Origin: Ochotona curzoniae
Lineage: Eukaryota > Chordata > Mammalia > Lagomorpha > Ochotonidae
Length of the DNA stretch: 64,000 bases
Assembly: GCF_017591425.1 (NCBI RefSeq)
Contig: NW_024466512.1
Span: forward strand, 21,443,501-21,507,500
Direction of reading: 5' to 3'
A program made the translations under genes and the position numbers. Under the pieces are notes generated by a model. The model was not told where the DNA came from. It did not search any database and worked only from the letters and a program-made list of their open reading frames with translations. Below, in pieces: positions 10,106-26,772 of this stretch (positions are counted from its first letter, which is position 1; every line of letters begins with the position of its first letter).

Positions 10106-11107
10106 TGCAGCTCATTTGTGTGACTTCTTCTCAGACGGATGATATATCCCTAGGGACCACCAGGTGGCACTGTGGAAGCACCAAGGGACCAGGGGGAATG
10201 GGGGGGGGGAAAGTGGAACCCTTCTGTCCCTAGGGCCCTGAGCTGAGGCAGCCCTGGCCTGCCCCCCTCCCAACTGCTAGAAGAGGCCTCCCAGCGGCCA
10301 GCAGGCTGCCAGCCCCTGCAGATGGGGGAGGGCCGTTGCAGGAGGTTATCAGTGTCCAAACAAGGGGCCCGGGCCTCTGTCACCACTCTGGCTGATGGGC
10401 AGGGGACAGATAAGCAGTCTGAGGAATGCACATCCCTTGCCCCGGGGAGGGGGCTCCAACCCAGGAAGGCTGGTGAGAGGTGGGGTGGGGACCAGCCTTC
10501 ACCCCTCCTTTCAGTCCTGCCAGCCACCCTCCTGAGCAGGCTGGGCCCTTGGAAACCTGATTCCAGGAGCCAGATGGAAGGAACTAACCAGACTGGGTGA
10601 CAGGGAAACCAGAATCCTGGTGGCCTATGGCATATGGGGGCAGAAAGACCCCCTGGGAATCAGTCGGCTGGCTTGGGTGGGGCGCCGCAGGATCGCGGAT
10701 TGGTTCTGGGGCCTGCCTGCTGCTGTGCCAGGGAGGGCCTTGGGTAAGAAGGTGCCTAAGTGACCAGCACTGGGGTCAGCAGTTCAGCAGCTGTGTTGAT
10801 GGGTATGTGTGTGTGAGGGGGTGTGAATGTCCTGCAAACAAACAAATAAACAAACTAAAGGGTTACCTTCCCAGACAGCCTGGGGCCAGACAGGCTGAGG
10901 ATGGACTGAGAGCAGGGTCTGGTGGGCGTCAGGCCAGCTCCTGGGCAAGGGGGAGAACTAGGGCTGGCACCTGGGCAGCACAGGTCAGTGTTGGCACACC
11001 TGGCCCTACCCCGCACTGAGGTGCTCCCACTGCAAGACACATCCCCAGGAAGGGGATTTTTTTTTCTTTTGCCTTCCTTACTGTGGGTCCAGTTTTCTTT
11101 CTTTCTT
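10106..11107. other. NPM3-FGF8 intergenic, proximal part
   Basis: GC-rich unique sequence with a G run at 10201-10209. No gene, SINE or clear element is seen. Confidence 0.6.
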
Positions 11108-11412
11108 TTCTTTTTTTTTTAGTTGCCAAGTCAGATATATAGAGAAGATGAGAGACAGGACGCTTTTGTGTCCACTGATCCACTCTCCAAGTAGCCACAA
11201 CAGCTGGAACTGTGCCAATCCAAAACCAGGAGCTTCTTCCTGATCTCCCACGCGGGTGCAGGGTCCCAAGGCTTTGGGCCATCCTCGACTGCTTTCCCAG
11301 GCCACAGGCAGGGAGCTGAGTGGGAGGTGGGGCCACTGGGATTAGAACTGGCGCCGTTATGGGATCCCAGCGTGTGCAAGGTGAGGACTAGCTAGGCTAC
11401 TGTGCCAGGCCC
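11108..11412 (-). mobile_element. lagomorph C-type SINE
   Basis: Preceded by a TTTC/T-rich tail, with AGTCAGATATATAGAG, and ending GGCTACTGTGCCAGGCCC. It is the only SINE between NPM3 and the FGF8 3' end. Confidence 0.92.
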
Positions 11413-11549
11413 CGGGATCCAGTTTTCAACCTGGCTTCTAGCTAAGGACAACGGAAGATGCTCTCATTTGCATGCTCCCGGTGCCCTCTTTTCTCCAAAA
11501 GACTTTCCTGAGGGTCTCCCACGGGAGCCTAGTTGAGGGGGCAGCTAGG

Positions 11550-12154
11550 CTTGCTTGGGACCAGCGGCCTCCGGGATCCAATATGCACAGAGTGGACAGG
11601 CGGGGCTGGCGCCCTCTGGTGGGCGAGGCTGGGAGCACCAGCGGCTGGCGTGCGCGGGGTGGGAGAGCCCACGAGCCGTGCGCTCCGCGCGGGGAGTTCA
11701 CCGTGGGTGAACCGCGGGCAGAAAGCGAGGGAACACAGTCAGCTAAGCTCGCACGCATGCATGCCCTCAGAGGGCTCGTGGGGCCATCCTACGCCCTCCC
11801 ACGTGCTAGGCTGGAGACCGACCGAGCCCCGTGCCAAGTCATCTCCGGAGAAGCCGCGCGCCGGGGCCGCCCCGGAGTTCACGCTCGCGCCGCGGCTGAT
11901 CACGCCAGTCCTCCACCTCCTCCTCGTCCGTGTGCCTTGCAGACTCGGAGCGCATTCCCACCCGCAGTGAGGGCCCAATCCACATCGGTCCTTCGGTCCC
12001 CAAGTTGCCCGGCCCGACGGGGTGCTCCGCGGGCACAGCTGGGGGTTGTTTTTCCTCCCGCCCCGCCCGCGCGGGCCCTGCTTTTTGGTCGCCCGGGCGC
12101 ACAGGAGGAGCGCCCAAGGTGTGGGGAAGCGCACGCGGGCCCAAAGCGCAGCCC

Positions 12155-12196
<42 letters not shown>

Positions 12197-12400
12197 GGCC
12201 CCGGCGAGGGCGTGTTTGCGGAGAAGCGGCCGTTTGTGTTGGCGAGGAGTGTGTGTTTGTGTTTGCTGGCGAGGGAGTGTGTGTGTGCGGCGCGGGTGTG
12301 TGTTTGTGTTTGCGGAGTGTGGGGGCGGCCAGGGAAGGTGGCCGGGCTGTCACTCAGCGATCAGGTTGACAGGCACTCCCTCATCTGGGCCCGGGAGCTC
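11550..12400. promoter_or_regulatory. CpG-rich island upstream of FGF8
   Basis: Dense CpG with several GC boxes, ending in TG-rich sequence. It is separated from the FGF8 start-codon island by about 1.5 kb of lower-CpG sequence. Whether it starts a transcript cannot be told from sequence. Confidence 0.5.
12157..12193. repeat. (TG)n microsatellite
   Basis: Uninterrupted TG dinucleotides for 37 bp inside CpG-rich sequence. A degenerate TG-rich stretch continues to about 12310. Confidence 0.95.
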
Positions 12401-12485
12401 TGATTGCAGATTCGAGGAAACAAAATAGCAATTGTAATTACTGGGCTTTGATAAGATAAAGGAAGGAGTGAGCTGACCGGGAGGG
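12395..12485. promoter_or_regulatory. candidate FGF8-proximal enhancer
   Basis: An AT-rich island in GC-rich surroundings holds a homeodomain-type AATTGTAATTA at 12430-12440 and CTTTGATAAGATAAAGG at 12446-12462, which combines TCF/LEF-like and GATA-like words. Function is inferred from motif density only. Confidence 0.45.
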
Positions 12486-12898
12486 CCAGCGAGTGAGTGG
12501 CCTGCGGGGGCCCGCCGGGACATTTGCATCTGTCAGTCATGGGGTGGAGCAGGGCGGGCAAACCGGGTACCCCCACCTGCTCACTCCCCCAGAGACACAA
12601 AATTTTGGGGAGAGAAGAAAGCCAGCGAACTGGCCAACGGTTCAGATTGTGGGCGGGGCTCTGGGAGTCAAGGAATTCTAGCATCAGGGAGTCCCCCCCC
12701 TTGGAGGTGAGGGTTGCTCCGGGGATGCCCAGCCACTGGGCCTGCAGAGGGAGAGTGGTGCAGGATCATTCAAAGCCTAGAACCCAACGGTGGTGTGCCA
12801 GGTGCTGTCCAGGGAGTGGCCTCCCGGACCAGGCACACAGCACCTGGTGCCTCCTGTGCCCATGGTGGGGAATTGTTTTCTATGAATTCTCCCCATCT

Positions 12899-12942
12899 CT
12901 TCATTCGTTAATTCACTCATTCATTCATTTATTGATTCATTT
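12899..12942. repeat. (ATTC)n-like tract with ancient repeat trace
   Basis: TTCATTCGTTAATTCACTC then repeated ATTC units, followed by GGGCCTACTGTGCACAGGGC. This resembles the head of old MIR/L2-type repeats. Confidence 0.45.
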
Positions 12943-14463
12943 CTGTGCGCATTAATGCACACAAGCCTTTCGCAGGGCCTACTGTGCACAGGGCATGAGG
13001 TTGCCAAGGTGAGAAAACTGACCTCCCCCTGGCTGCAGGTGATTCCCCTCCACTGGCCTCAAAACACAGCGTAGCCAAGGAATAGAGCCCCCCAGCTCCC
13101 CAGAAGGGGCCTGCCTCCCCATGAGCTTGCCAGCCCTCTGCAGACACCGTAGAAGGCAAGCCCCCCAGGGAGATTGCTGCCGGTCCAATCAATCGCACTA
13201 CACACTACCTGCCCACCGTGGAGCCCTGCCCAGCTCCGGACTGCAGTTTCTTAGGCAGGTTGGACCTCAGAGGGCTGGCCAGGTCTTCAGCCCAGGGACT
13301 CCGTGTGTCCCCTGGTGCGCTGAGCCGAATCCTTGCAGTTAGGGTCGGGAGTGGCGCGCAGGGAATGGCCAGATCTGCTGCTGGACAGGACTGCCTGCGC
13401 CCACGGAGATCCCTCTAGCCTTCCACCCCGGGGAGGTGTGTGTGATGGTTGGGGGGCTGCGAAGGCGGCCACTGAATACAGCAGCCACCTGTTGTGGCTG
13501 GCAGAAACGGGAAGCTGCGGGAGCAGTGAGGTGAGGGGCTGAGAATGGCTCACACAAGTCCCCACCTTCCCCCCACCTCTCAGGCATCAGGCCATGCAGG
13601 GTACACCTGGCTAACTGATAGAGCAACGGGGCACCCGCGGGCACGGGTTAGGAGGCCTCCATCCAGCCCCCTGCCCAGGGAAAAGTCGCTGGCAGAAGTT
13701 ACTTTTGCCCCTGCTCGGTGTGGGTGTATGTGGGGGGAACTGGCTGGGGGTCTTGGCAGCGGCCTCTGGGCGCTCCCCTCCACGTAATCGGCTCCTGAGG
13801 GGGTGGTCTGGAAGAGGACAGGGCAGAAGTGACCCTAGGGTGCTCAGCCGAGGGGTCCCATCGCACCGCAATTCAGGCCGTGTAGCCGGCGGCATCCGCG
13901 AGACCGACTTAGCGACGGGGACCCGGAGGCTGCCTAGGGTGGCCCGAGGCTCCCGCCATCCCCAAACCCCCAGCGAGGTCCGGGGCCCCGATAGTACGCG
14001 AGGGGCCCGACCGTAACGCGGGGGGGTGGGGGGAGGCCAGGGGGAGGGACCGCCAGACCCCTCCCCCAAGGCAGACCCCCCAATCCTCGACCCGGCGGCC
14101 GCCCCGCCCCGGGCTGCCCCGCCCCCGCCCGGAGCTGCGACCCGGCTCCGGCGCCCAGCCGGGGGCTGCGGGCTCGAGCCTCTCCCCCCCACAACCAGCC
14201 GTGCGCCCGGTGCGGCGCCCCCCGCCCGCCCCTCCCCTCCCCCTCCCCCCCCGGGCGGCCCCGTTACCCTCCCGCCCGCCCCGGCTCCCCAGCAGCCAGC
14301 GGCCGCCGGCTCCTCCAGCGGCGCAGAGCGAGTCCGCGCGGCGCACAGAGCACGACACTCCACGGACCCCGCGGCGCCGCGTCGGGACCGCCGCCCCCAC
14401 GCCGCCCTCGGCGCCCGCCGCTCGCCGCCCGCCGGGGTCCCCCGCGCTCCCGGGCCGCGCGCC

Positions 14464-19875
<5,412 letters not shown>

Positions 19876-20740
19876 GCACTGCGGGGCCCCTCTCCCTGCC
19901 TGCCCGGTGCGCTGGACAGCTGCCGCCCCCCATGCACACACCAGAGACTCCAGTGAAACCTGCCTGGACACTGCTGCAAGATGGGGGGAACAGGGGCGGT
20001 TCAGGGCTTCTGGTTGTTCATATCGTTTGTTGTTGGGTTTTGTCTTTTTTTTTTTTTTTAAACAAAAGAGAGGCTCTATTTTTGTATTCCACTTGACTAC
20101 GGTGTCTGTTTTCTTTATGCTTGGAGAAAAAAAAAAACACCTGCTGGTGTCTAGTCTGGGGATCCCTGCAGGGGCCCCCAGGGGTGGGAGCTCCTGTTTT
20201 AATATAGCAGAGGTTGGGGGGCGGGCAACACCTCAGGGCAAGCTGGCCAGGCAGCCAAGACCCCCAGGTGGGGGCAGGGAAGAGCAGGTTGTGGCATGGG
20301 TTGGCTCTTTTCGGTAGTGGTAGTGACAGTGTCTCAGTTGTCCCGTTAAATGATTGAAATATTTCCTTAGCTTGCACAGTGCAAACGCGCCTTGGAGAAG
20401 GACTCCTGCTCTGTACCCCTGCCCTAGCAGTTGGGCGGCTCTAGGGGCAGCAGAATGGGCCCCAGCACTCGCTATCACATGTGCCTCCTCTCAAGGCTCG
20501 GGCCCTGTGCCTGCCAGCTATCCTCAGCACTGTCACTGGAAGGGTTTTCCCTAGTGGGTGGGTGGGGGACAGAAGCGGGGAACAGGGCCAGAGGCTCACG
20601 GCAGGTCCTGGGAGCTCCTGGTGCGAGTCATGGCTCACACTGTCTCCAGAGCACCTGGGAGCTGGGGGTCACGAACAGAAGAGGGCTGCAATGCAAGCAT
20701 GGACTCAAGACTTAAAAAATAAAAAATAGGTTCTCTGTGT
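19876..20740 (+). other. FGF8: FGF8 3' UTR
   Basis: Follows the FGF8 stop up to AATAAA at 20718. It contains T-rich (20044-20059) and A-rich (20127-20138) runs and no SINE. Confidence 0.7.
20718..20723 (+). other. FGF8: FGF8 polyadenylation signal (candidate)
   Basis: AATAAA followed 12-45 nt later by a long TGTG-rich stretch, a strong GU-rich downstream element. It is the first canonical signal after the FGF8 stop. Confidence 0.65.
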
Positions 20741-21560
20741 GTGTGTGTGCGTGTGTGTATGTGTGTCCATGGGGGAGACAGGCTGAAGACTCCAGACCTG
20801 GTTCTTCCTTCACCGAATCAGGCTCCAAAATCAAAAAGCAGTTGCCGGGCTCCGAGGTGAGGGTGTGCTGGAGACGGTGCTACTGCCTTGTGGTCACCAC
20901 CGCGACCTGGAGTTCAGTACTTATTCCGTGGAATCTGAGTACAGAGCTGGAGGTGGGAGGTGCTGAGCTTGGTGCACAGATGCTGGTCTGGGGGAGGGGA
21001 GCTGGGCAGTAGGATGGTGCAGACAGGAAGTTCATGGCTTACCTGCAAAAATGGTGGAATTGGCACAATGTGGGCAGCCCTGGCCCTTGGTGGGCAGAGG
21101 CTGTGCCTGCATATCAAACCCTACAGGGGTCAGATGCCCCGAGCCCAGAGCTGGCCCAGTCTTCTTTACCTAGGTCTCCTGTTCTGGTTGTGTTTAGGAG
21201 GCAGCCCCAAAGCCCTATTGCTGGACCCTTCCAGAAATATCTTCCTTCTGGGTCTCTGTCCTTTGGCGCTTTGCCTGGCATCTCCTTGGATCAGGATGGG
21301 AGCCCAAGTTCCCACTATGTGGGTCTCCCAGATGGGCGGCCCCCAGTCCCAGGCTCAGTCCATTTAGGGGTATCAGGAACCTGCGGCCCCCGGGCAAGCC
21401 CAAAGGGTAAAAGGTTGGGGATCCTGGGAGGTCTGCTATGGCCTCTGCAGAGGGGGCGATGAGGGGCCCTGACAGAACGGGTCTCCCCTGGTGTGTACAG
21501 CCCAGCGACATGGGGAGGGCTTGGGACATCTCTCTCCACCGCCTGTCCCCCCAGCTGCCC
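20741..21560. other. FGF8 downstream flank
   Basis: A TGTG-rich start (20738-20766), then unique GC-rich sequence without a SINE. No gene is seen. Confidence 0.6.
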
Positions 21561-21579
21561 CTGACTCCTCTCCCCTCCC

Positions 21580-21790
21580 CCTTTAATTAATTCTGGGTGA
21601 GCAAGCTGGCTTTATTGTGCAAGGAGCTGGGGTCTCCGTGTGGGAAAAGTCACACCTTCTGAGCAGCTTCTGATGCCATGCAAATGAAGAGACCGTCCAG
21701 GAAGCGCTTTCATCTGCACGGTCGCCTGTCCAGCCCCCGGCCCAGTAATTACCCACATTTCATTTGTTTGAGAGCAATTCCTGGGGGAAG
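21580..21790. promoter_or_regulatory. candidate FGF8 downstream enhancer with POU octamer
   Basis: TTTAATTAATTC (21582), octamer ATGCAAAT (21678-21685), AGTAATTACC (21744) and CATTTCATTTGTTTGAG lie within 200 bp of repeat-free sequence 0.9 kb after the FGF8 polyadenylation signal. Confidence 0.5.
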
Positions 21791-21819
21791 AAGCCACAGT
21801 GTAGGAGGGAGTGGGGGGG

Positions 21820-21853
21820 CGGTGGTGGTGGTGGTACTCGTGGTGGTGGTGGA
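21820..21853. repeat. (GGT)n microsatellite, interrupted
   Basis: Two GGT blocks separated by ACTC, immediately distal to the octamer-containing block. Confidence 0.85.
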
Positions 21854-22224
21854 ATGTTAGCCCCTCCTGCCTGTGATCCTGGCCCCGACTGACCACAACT
21901 GAAGTGGGGCCCGGTGGGGCTGGGCCAAGGCTGCCACAGTCACTGGCTAGGCCAGAGCTAATTCTCACGCCCCAGGCCCAGGATGCCTGGACCCTGGGGG
22001 TGGCCGGGACCATTGTGTTTATGTCTAGGGAGGTGAGGGGAGCTGTCCAAAGGGCCCAGATCTGCTTGCCGGCGGAAACAAGGTGGGGGGCGCTGCTGGG
22101 TGTTGGAGTGGGTTGGGCGAGGGCAACATCTGGTTCTTAAGGTCCTACCGGAGACTTTGGGAAGGACCCTAGGTTGGAGACCCTTGGAAGCTGAGCTGGG
22201 GGAGCAGTGGGGCTGGCCTGGCTG

Positions 22225-22480
22225 GAGCACCCAGCAACTTGTTTGTCTCCGGGTTACTGCCCCCAGAGCCCTTGCTAATGGCATTTTACAGCCTGCTCAA
22301 GCTGCAACTGGCCAAGAATCAATCATTACCGGCACTTAGCGGTTTGATAGTTAACAGCCTGAACTGCAGCCAAACTGGTTGTTAACTGTGATAACAGCTG
22401 ATTTCAAGGGCTTATTGCCGGCCCAATATGCTCAGCCCATTTATTTCAGGGGAAAACAGGCAGGGAACTGTTGCAAAGCT
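22225..22480. promoter_or_regulatory. candidate FGF8 downstream enhancer
   Basis: CTTGCTAATGGC, E-box-like CAACTG, PBX/HOX-like AATCAATCATTACC (22317-22330), GATAGTTAACAGCC and GTTAACTGTGATAACAGCTG lie close together in SINE-free sequence. Confidence 0.5.
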
Positions 22481-22489
22481 CAGAGTAAA

Positions 22490-22948
22490 AGGAGGAGGCT
22501 GTGGCTTCCCTTGGCCAAAAGGCCTACCCACCCCATCCCCGCCCAGGGAAGCCTGCCTGGCGGTCTCCGCTCCATGCCCTGGGGCGTGGGTCCAGATGAT
22601 GAGTGTGGAAAGCCCGCTCCATCTCCCTCCTCTTCCTCCTCAGGCCCTGCCTGTCTTCCTCTATGGTAGTGCTCTCAAGGCATCCTCAAAGGAACCACAC
22701 ACCAGGCCTCATCACGGCACTGGACCACTCACCCCCTAGTCCTCACCTGGGGTCTTGTCAAGGTCAGCCAGAATCCTGTCTTTTACTTTAAAGCAAGTAC
22801 AGGTGTCACCTCAGGTCTAGAAAGAGGGGGCCTTCTGCTCCCCACCAGCACTGGGTCCTGCCCACCACCATGTCCTACATTCACGTGTGTCAGCAGCTAC
22901 AGTAATGGGCAGACTTCAACCTGAAGTGGTCTTAGAAATTCTCAATCC
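22490..22948. other. intergenic unique sequence
   Basis: GC-rich, with no gene and no repeat recognised. It is the last part of the SINE-poor zone that begins before FGF8. Confidence 0.5.
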
Positions 22949-22949
22949 C

Positions 22950-23235
22950 AGGCCCAGTGCAATTGCTTAGTGGCTACCTTGCATGCAACAGGATTCCACA
23001 TGGGCGCTGGTTTGTGTCCCAGCTGCTCCACTTCCTTTCTAGCTCCCTGCCTGTGGGAGACTTGGAAGAAGCTCCTGGCTCCCGGTTTTGGATCAGTACA
23101 GCTCCTGCCATTGCGGCCACTTAGGAAGTGAACCAGAGGATGGAAGCTCTTTCTCTCTGTTTCTTCTTCTCTTTGTAAATCTGCCTTTCCAATAAAATTA
23201 AATAAATCTTAAAAAAAAGAAGAAGAAGAAGAAAG
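22950..23235 (+). mobile_element. C-type SINE with internal deletion
   Basis: The head AGGCCCAGTGCAATTGC joins an intact tail (AATAAAATTAAATAAATC plus AAG repeats), but the middle, including the GGCCTGGGAAAGCAG region, is missing. AGAAATTCTC at 22934 and 23234 is the target-site duplication. Confidence 0.92.
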
Positions 23236-23530
23236 AAATTCTCCACCCACTACAGACAGCCTGCCACACAGGAAAGTCCCACCACTTGTCGGTCCCCAGC
23301 CCTGAATTCAGGACTGTAGGGCTTTCCTGAACTGCGTTTCTTCCTTCCATAGTTCTTTATTGAGTACCTCTGATATGCCAGGCCCTGCTTTGAACAGAGC
23401 GGACAGAGCAGGAAGTTTAGGTCCATGGCTGTGTGTATTGGGGGGCACTGGACAAGCAGGGTTCCACTGCGGACCCAGTGCTGGGGAGGGACCAGGTACA
23501 CAGGGAGGTAGCTGGTTGAAACAGAGTGGC

Positions 23531-23880
23531 CTGGGCCCGGTGGCGTGGCCTATTGGTTAAAGTCCTCGCCTTGAATGCACCAGGATCCCATATGGGCGCC
23601 GATTCTAATCCCAGCAGCTCCACTTCCCATCCAGCTCCCTGCTTGTGGCCTGGGAAAGCAGTCGAGGATGGCCCAAAGCTTTGGGACCTTGCACCCATGT
23701 GGGAGACCTGGAAGGAGTTCCTGGCTCCTGGCTTGGGATCGACATAGCATCGGCCATTGCGCTCACTTGGAGAGTGAATCATCGGATGGAAGATCTTTCT
23801 CTCTGTCTCTCCTCCTCTCTGTATATCTGACTTTCCAAAAAATAAATAAATCTTAAAACAAAACAAAACAAACAAACAAG
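23531..23880 (+). mobile_element. lagomorph C-type SINE, young, full length
   Basis: Starts CTGGGCCCGGTGGCGTGGCC and ends AATAAATAAATC with an AAAAC-rich tail. GAAACAGAGTGGCC before it and GAAACAGTGGCC after it look like a duplication. Confidence 0.95.
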
Positions 23881-24207
23881 AAACAGTGGCCAAAGAAAGC
23901 CCCATTGAGGGGAGCGTTTGTGCAGACAACTGACACAGGTTAGGCAATCCCATTGGTGGGGGCGGAGCTAACAGGTAGCGGAAACAGGAAGCCCAAACAG
24001 GAAGCCCGAAGGCTGGTTGTGTGAGGGGGAAGAGGAAGCAGGCTGGAAAGGCTGGAGGGAAGTGAGGGCCCTGGAGGCCTTGGGGTGGAGGATGGAGGTT
24101 AGGCCTGAGGGGAGTGGGGCCTGCAGGCAGGGGCGTGTGGAGGCTGCGACTCCTAGTGCGGCCTGAGGGCAGAGTGACACAATCTGAGAAGGTTTGTTTT
24201 TCTTCTT

Positions 24208-24496
24208 TCTCTAAATTGAATTTTACCCGCAAAGGAGAATGACAGAGAGGAAAGCTTTCATCTGCTGGTTTTCACTCCCCAAAGGCTGCCAGGCCAAAAG
24301 CCCCAAAGCCAAGAACCCCTTTTAGCTCTTCCAGGTGTGACCCCCATATTTGGACCATCCTCTGCTGCTTTTTCAGGCACACGGCAGGGAGCAGGTCTGG
24401 AAGTGGAACAGCGGGGACTTGAACCAGCGTTCATATGAGATGCCAGCACCACGAGTGGAAAGCCTTGCCTGTGAGGCAATGCGGGCCGCTGAGCCA
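24208..24496 (-). mobile_element. C-type SINE, old
   Basis: Antisense and diverged: CATCTGCTGGTTTTCACTCC to GGCAATGCGGGCCGCTGAGC. Confidence 0.75.
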
Positions 24497-25120
24497 AATT
24501 TTCACAAGACGGCCTTGGCTGCCGAGTTGAGAACAGACAGTAGCGGGGAAGGGAGGCCAGTCATGAAGTCTGTGCCTTAATGCTGGCGAGAGAGGGGAAC
24601 AGGCTGGAGGTGGCACACACAGAACGCTATTTTGGACACTTTTTGTAGGTAGACATGATGGGGTTGGTGGGTTAAACGGAGCCATAGGAGAAAGAACAGA
24701 GTCTCGGGGTTTTCAAGGCTTGAGTGACTATAAGGTTGGAAGCGCCAGTTACTGAGGTACAGAAGGTTCCAGAAAGGGCAGATTTTGAGGGATGACTAGG
24801 AGTCGAAGTTGGAGCTGGATGAATGAAGATTCAAAAGATGTTGAGTGGATGTTGGAGGGAAGGCGGGAGTTGGTGGCAGGATCAGTGTGAAGAGCCCTGC
24901 TTGGGAGTGTTGGGCAGCAGGGGACAGCATGCATTCCTGCGACTGAGTGAGGGCGAAGGCGTGGAGAGCAGAGCTGCAAGGCAGAGCTGGGCATGTGCCA
25001 GGCCCTGGGAGGGCAGAGTGAAGAGAAAGTGGCCAGGAAGACGGTAAGTATGGCTCATGAGGCAGGGTCATGGGGCATGAGGGGTATGTTGTGTCTGATA
25101 CAGGAGAACCAACAACTTCT
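24497..25120. other. intergenic unique sequence
   Basis: G/A-rich, with no gene or recognised repeat. Confidence 0.5.
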
Positions 25121-25453
25121 TTAAGATTTGTTTTTATTTTAATTTTTATTGCAAAGTCAGATATACAGAGAGGAGGAGACAGAGAGGAAGATCTTCTGTC
25201 TGATGATTCACTCCCCAAGTGACTGCCACGGCCAGAGCCAAGCCTATCTGAAGCCAGGATCCTGGAGCCTCTTTCAGGTCTCCCATGCCGGTGCAGGGTT
25301 CCAAGGCTTTGGGCCATCCTTGAATGCTTTTCCAGGCCACAAGCAGGGAGCTGGATGGGAAGTGGAGCTGCCGGGATTAGAACCGGCGTCCATATGGGAT
25401 CTTGGCATGTTCAAGGCGAGGACTTTAGCCACTAGGCCACTGTGCCAGGCCCA
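25121..25453 (-). mobile_element. lagomorph C-type SINE, young, full length
   Basis: Flanked by AACCAACAACTTCT (25107-25120) and AACCAGCAACTTCT (25454-25467), a 14-bp target-site duplication with one mismatch. Confidence 0.96.
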
Positions 25454-25489
25454 AACCAGCAACTTCTAAGTCCAAAATTTTATGTTGTT

Positions 25490-25772
25490 TTTACTATTTA
25501 TTTGAAAGGAAGGGCAAGAGGGAGAGTGTGACAGAGATCTTTCATCCCCTGGTTGACCTCCCACAAATGCCCCTAACAACCAGGAGCCAGGAACTCCATC
25601 TGGGGTGCTCACACAGGTGACAGGGAGTAAAGTACTTGAGCTACCATCTGCTTCCTTCCCAGGTACATGAGAAGGGAGCTGGATCAGAAGTGGAGCAGCT
25701 GGGACTTGAACTGGCGCTCTGATAAGAAATGCTGATGTGACAAACAGCCGTGCCACTGCACCCACCCTGGCC
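25490..25772 (-). mobile_element. C-type SINE, old
   Basis: CTATTTATTTGAAAGGAAGG to CCACTGCACCCACCCTGGCC. It lies directly beside the young copy at 25121. Confidence 0.8.
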
Positions 25773-26464
25773 TGAGGTTTTTAAATAGAATGTAAGGCTG
25801 AAGTTTCAAGTGAGGTTTCATTGTCATCCTTAGTCTCTTTGCCTCCCAAGGGCCAAGAGGCAAAAGCATCGTGTTTACCTGTTTGCTTCTGACCTATTCA
25901 ACGCCACCTCCCAGGAGAGCAGGAACCAGTTGAGCATCCAGGGCCTGGTGCATTGTGGCTGTTCAGTCTGTACTTTTTGAACCATCACTTGACAAGAGAA
26001 GAGCAGCATCCTGCTGCTGGAGGTGCAGGAGGTGGGTCGAGTGCCTGGAGTCAGGCTGGAGAATGGGGAGACCTGAGTGCAGCCCTGGCTTGTGGGGAGT
26101 GCCACTTAGCCCAGCCAGACACACACTGCCTTATGACAGAAGGCCAGGGGTTGGCAGGGACAGTTTTCTCAGGGTGTAACAAATGTCTGCACCAACTGGA
26201 CAAGTGGCCCCTAAGCAGAACCTGTTGGCATGGATATCTCGCAACCTCTCTAGCTTCTGCAGCCTTCACTGCCCTTGGTTTCCATAGCAACCGGGGACTT
26301 CAAAGGACAGCAGTTACTCCTAGAGCAGAACAGAGGGGAGAAGGGGGTGATAAGATGGGTAAGGGCACATGGGAACCCCAGGAAACACCCCAAGTCCCTT
26401 GTGGCAGGAAGGTTCCTTTGACTGTCCAACTTCCACCTTGCTCGCCCTCAAAGAAATAAGACGG
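25773..26464. other. intergenic unique sequence
   Basis: Contains GTTTCCATAGCAACCGG at 26278-26294, an X-box (RFX)-like inverted repeat. Otherwise no gene or repeat is seen. Confidence 0.5.
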
Positions 26465-26772
26465 TGAGGCCTGTGTGTGGCATAGCAAGTTAACTTGCCG
26501 CCTGAGATGCTTTCATCCCATGTGAGTGCTGATTTGAGTCCTGGTGTCTCTGCTTCCCATCCAGCTCCCTACACATACACCTGGGAAGGCAGCAGAGTAT
26601 GGCCTAAGGACTTGAGCCCTGCCATACATGTGGGAGACCAGGATGGAGTCCTTGACTCCTGGCTCTGCCCTGGTCCAGCCCCGGCCATTGTAATCTGGCC
26701 TCTTAGGAAGCCAGAGGATGGAATTTTTTTCTTCATCTCCCTCTGTATCATTCTGCCTTTCCAATAAACAAG
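26465..26772 (+). mobile_element. C-type SINE, old
   Basis: GAGGCCTGTGTGTGGCATAGC to CTGCCTTTCCAATAAACAAG. The central part is intact but diverged. Confidence 0.82.

Noticed and set aside
11472..12428. 318-codon open frame on the + strand upstream of FGF8
   Set aside because: Lies in CpG-rich, TG-repeat sequence, encodes low-complexity Arg/Ala/Pro/Cys-Val repeats and has no recognisable domain. Stop-poor composition explains it.
23417..24232. 271-codon open frame on the minus strand
   Set aside because: Runs through a SINE in antisense; similar SINE-derived frames recur at many other copies in the window.
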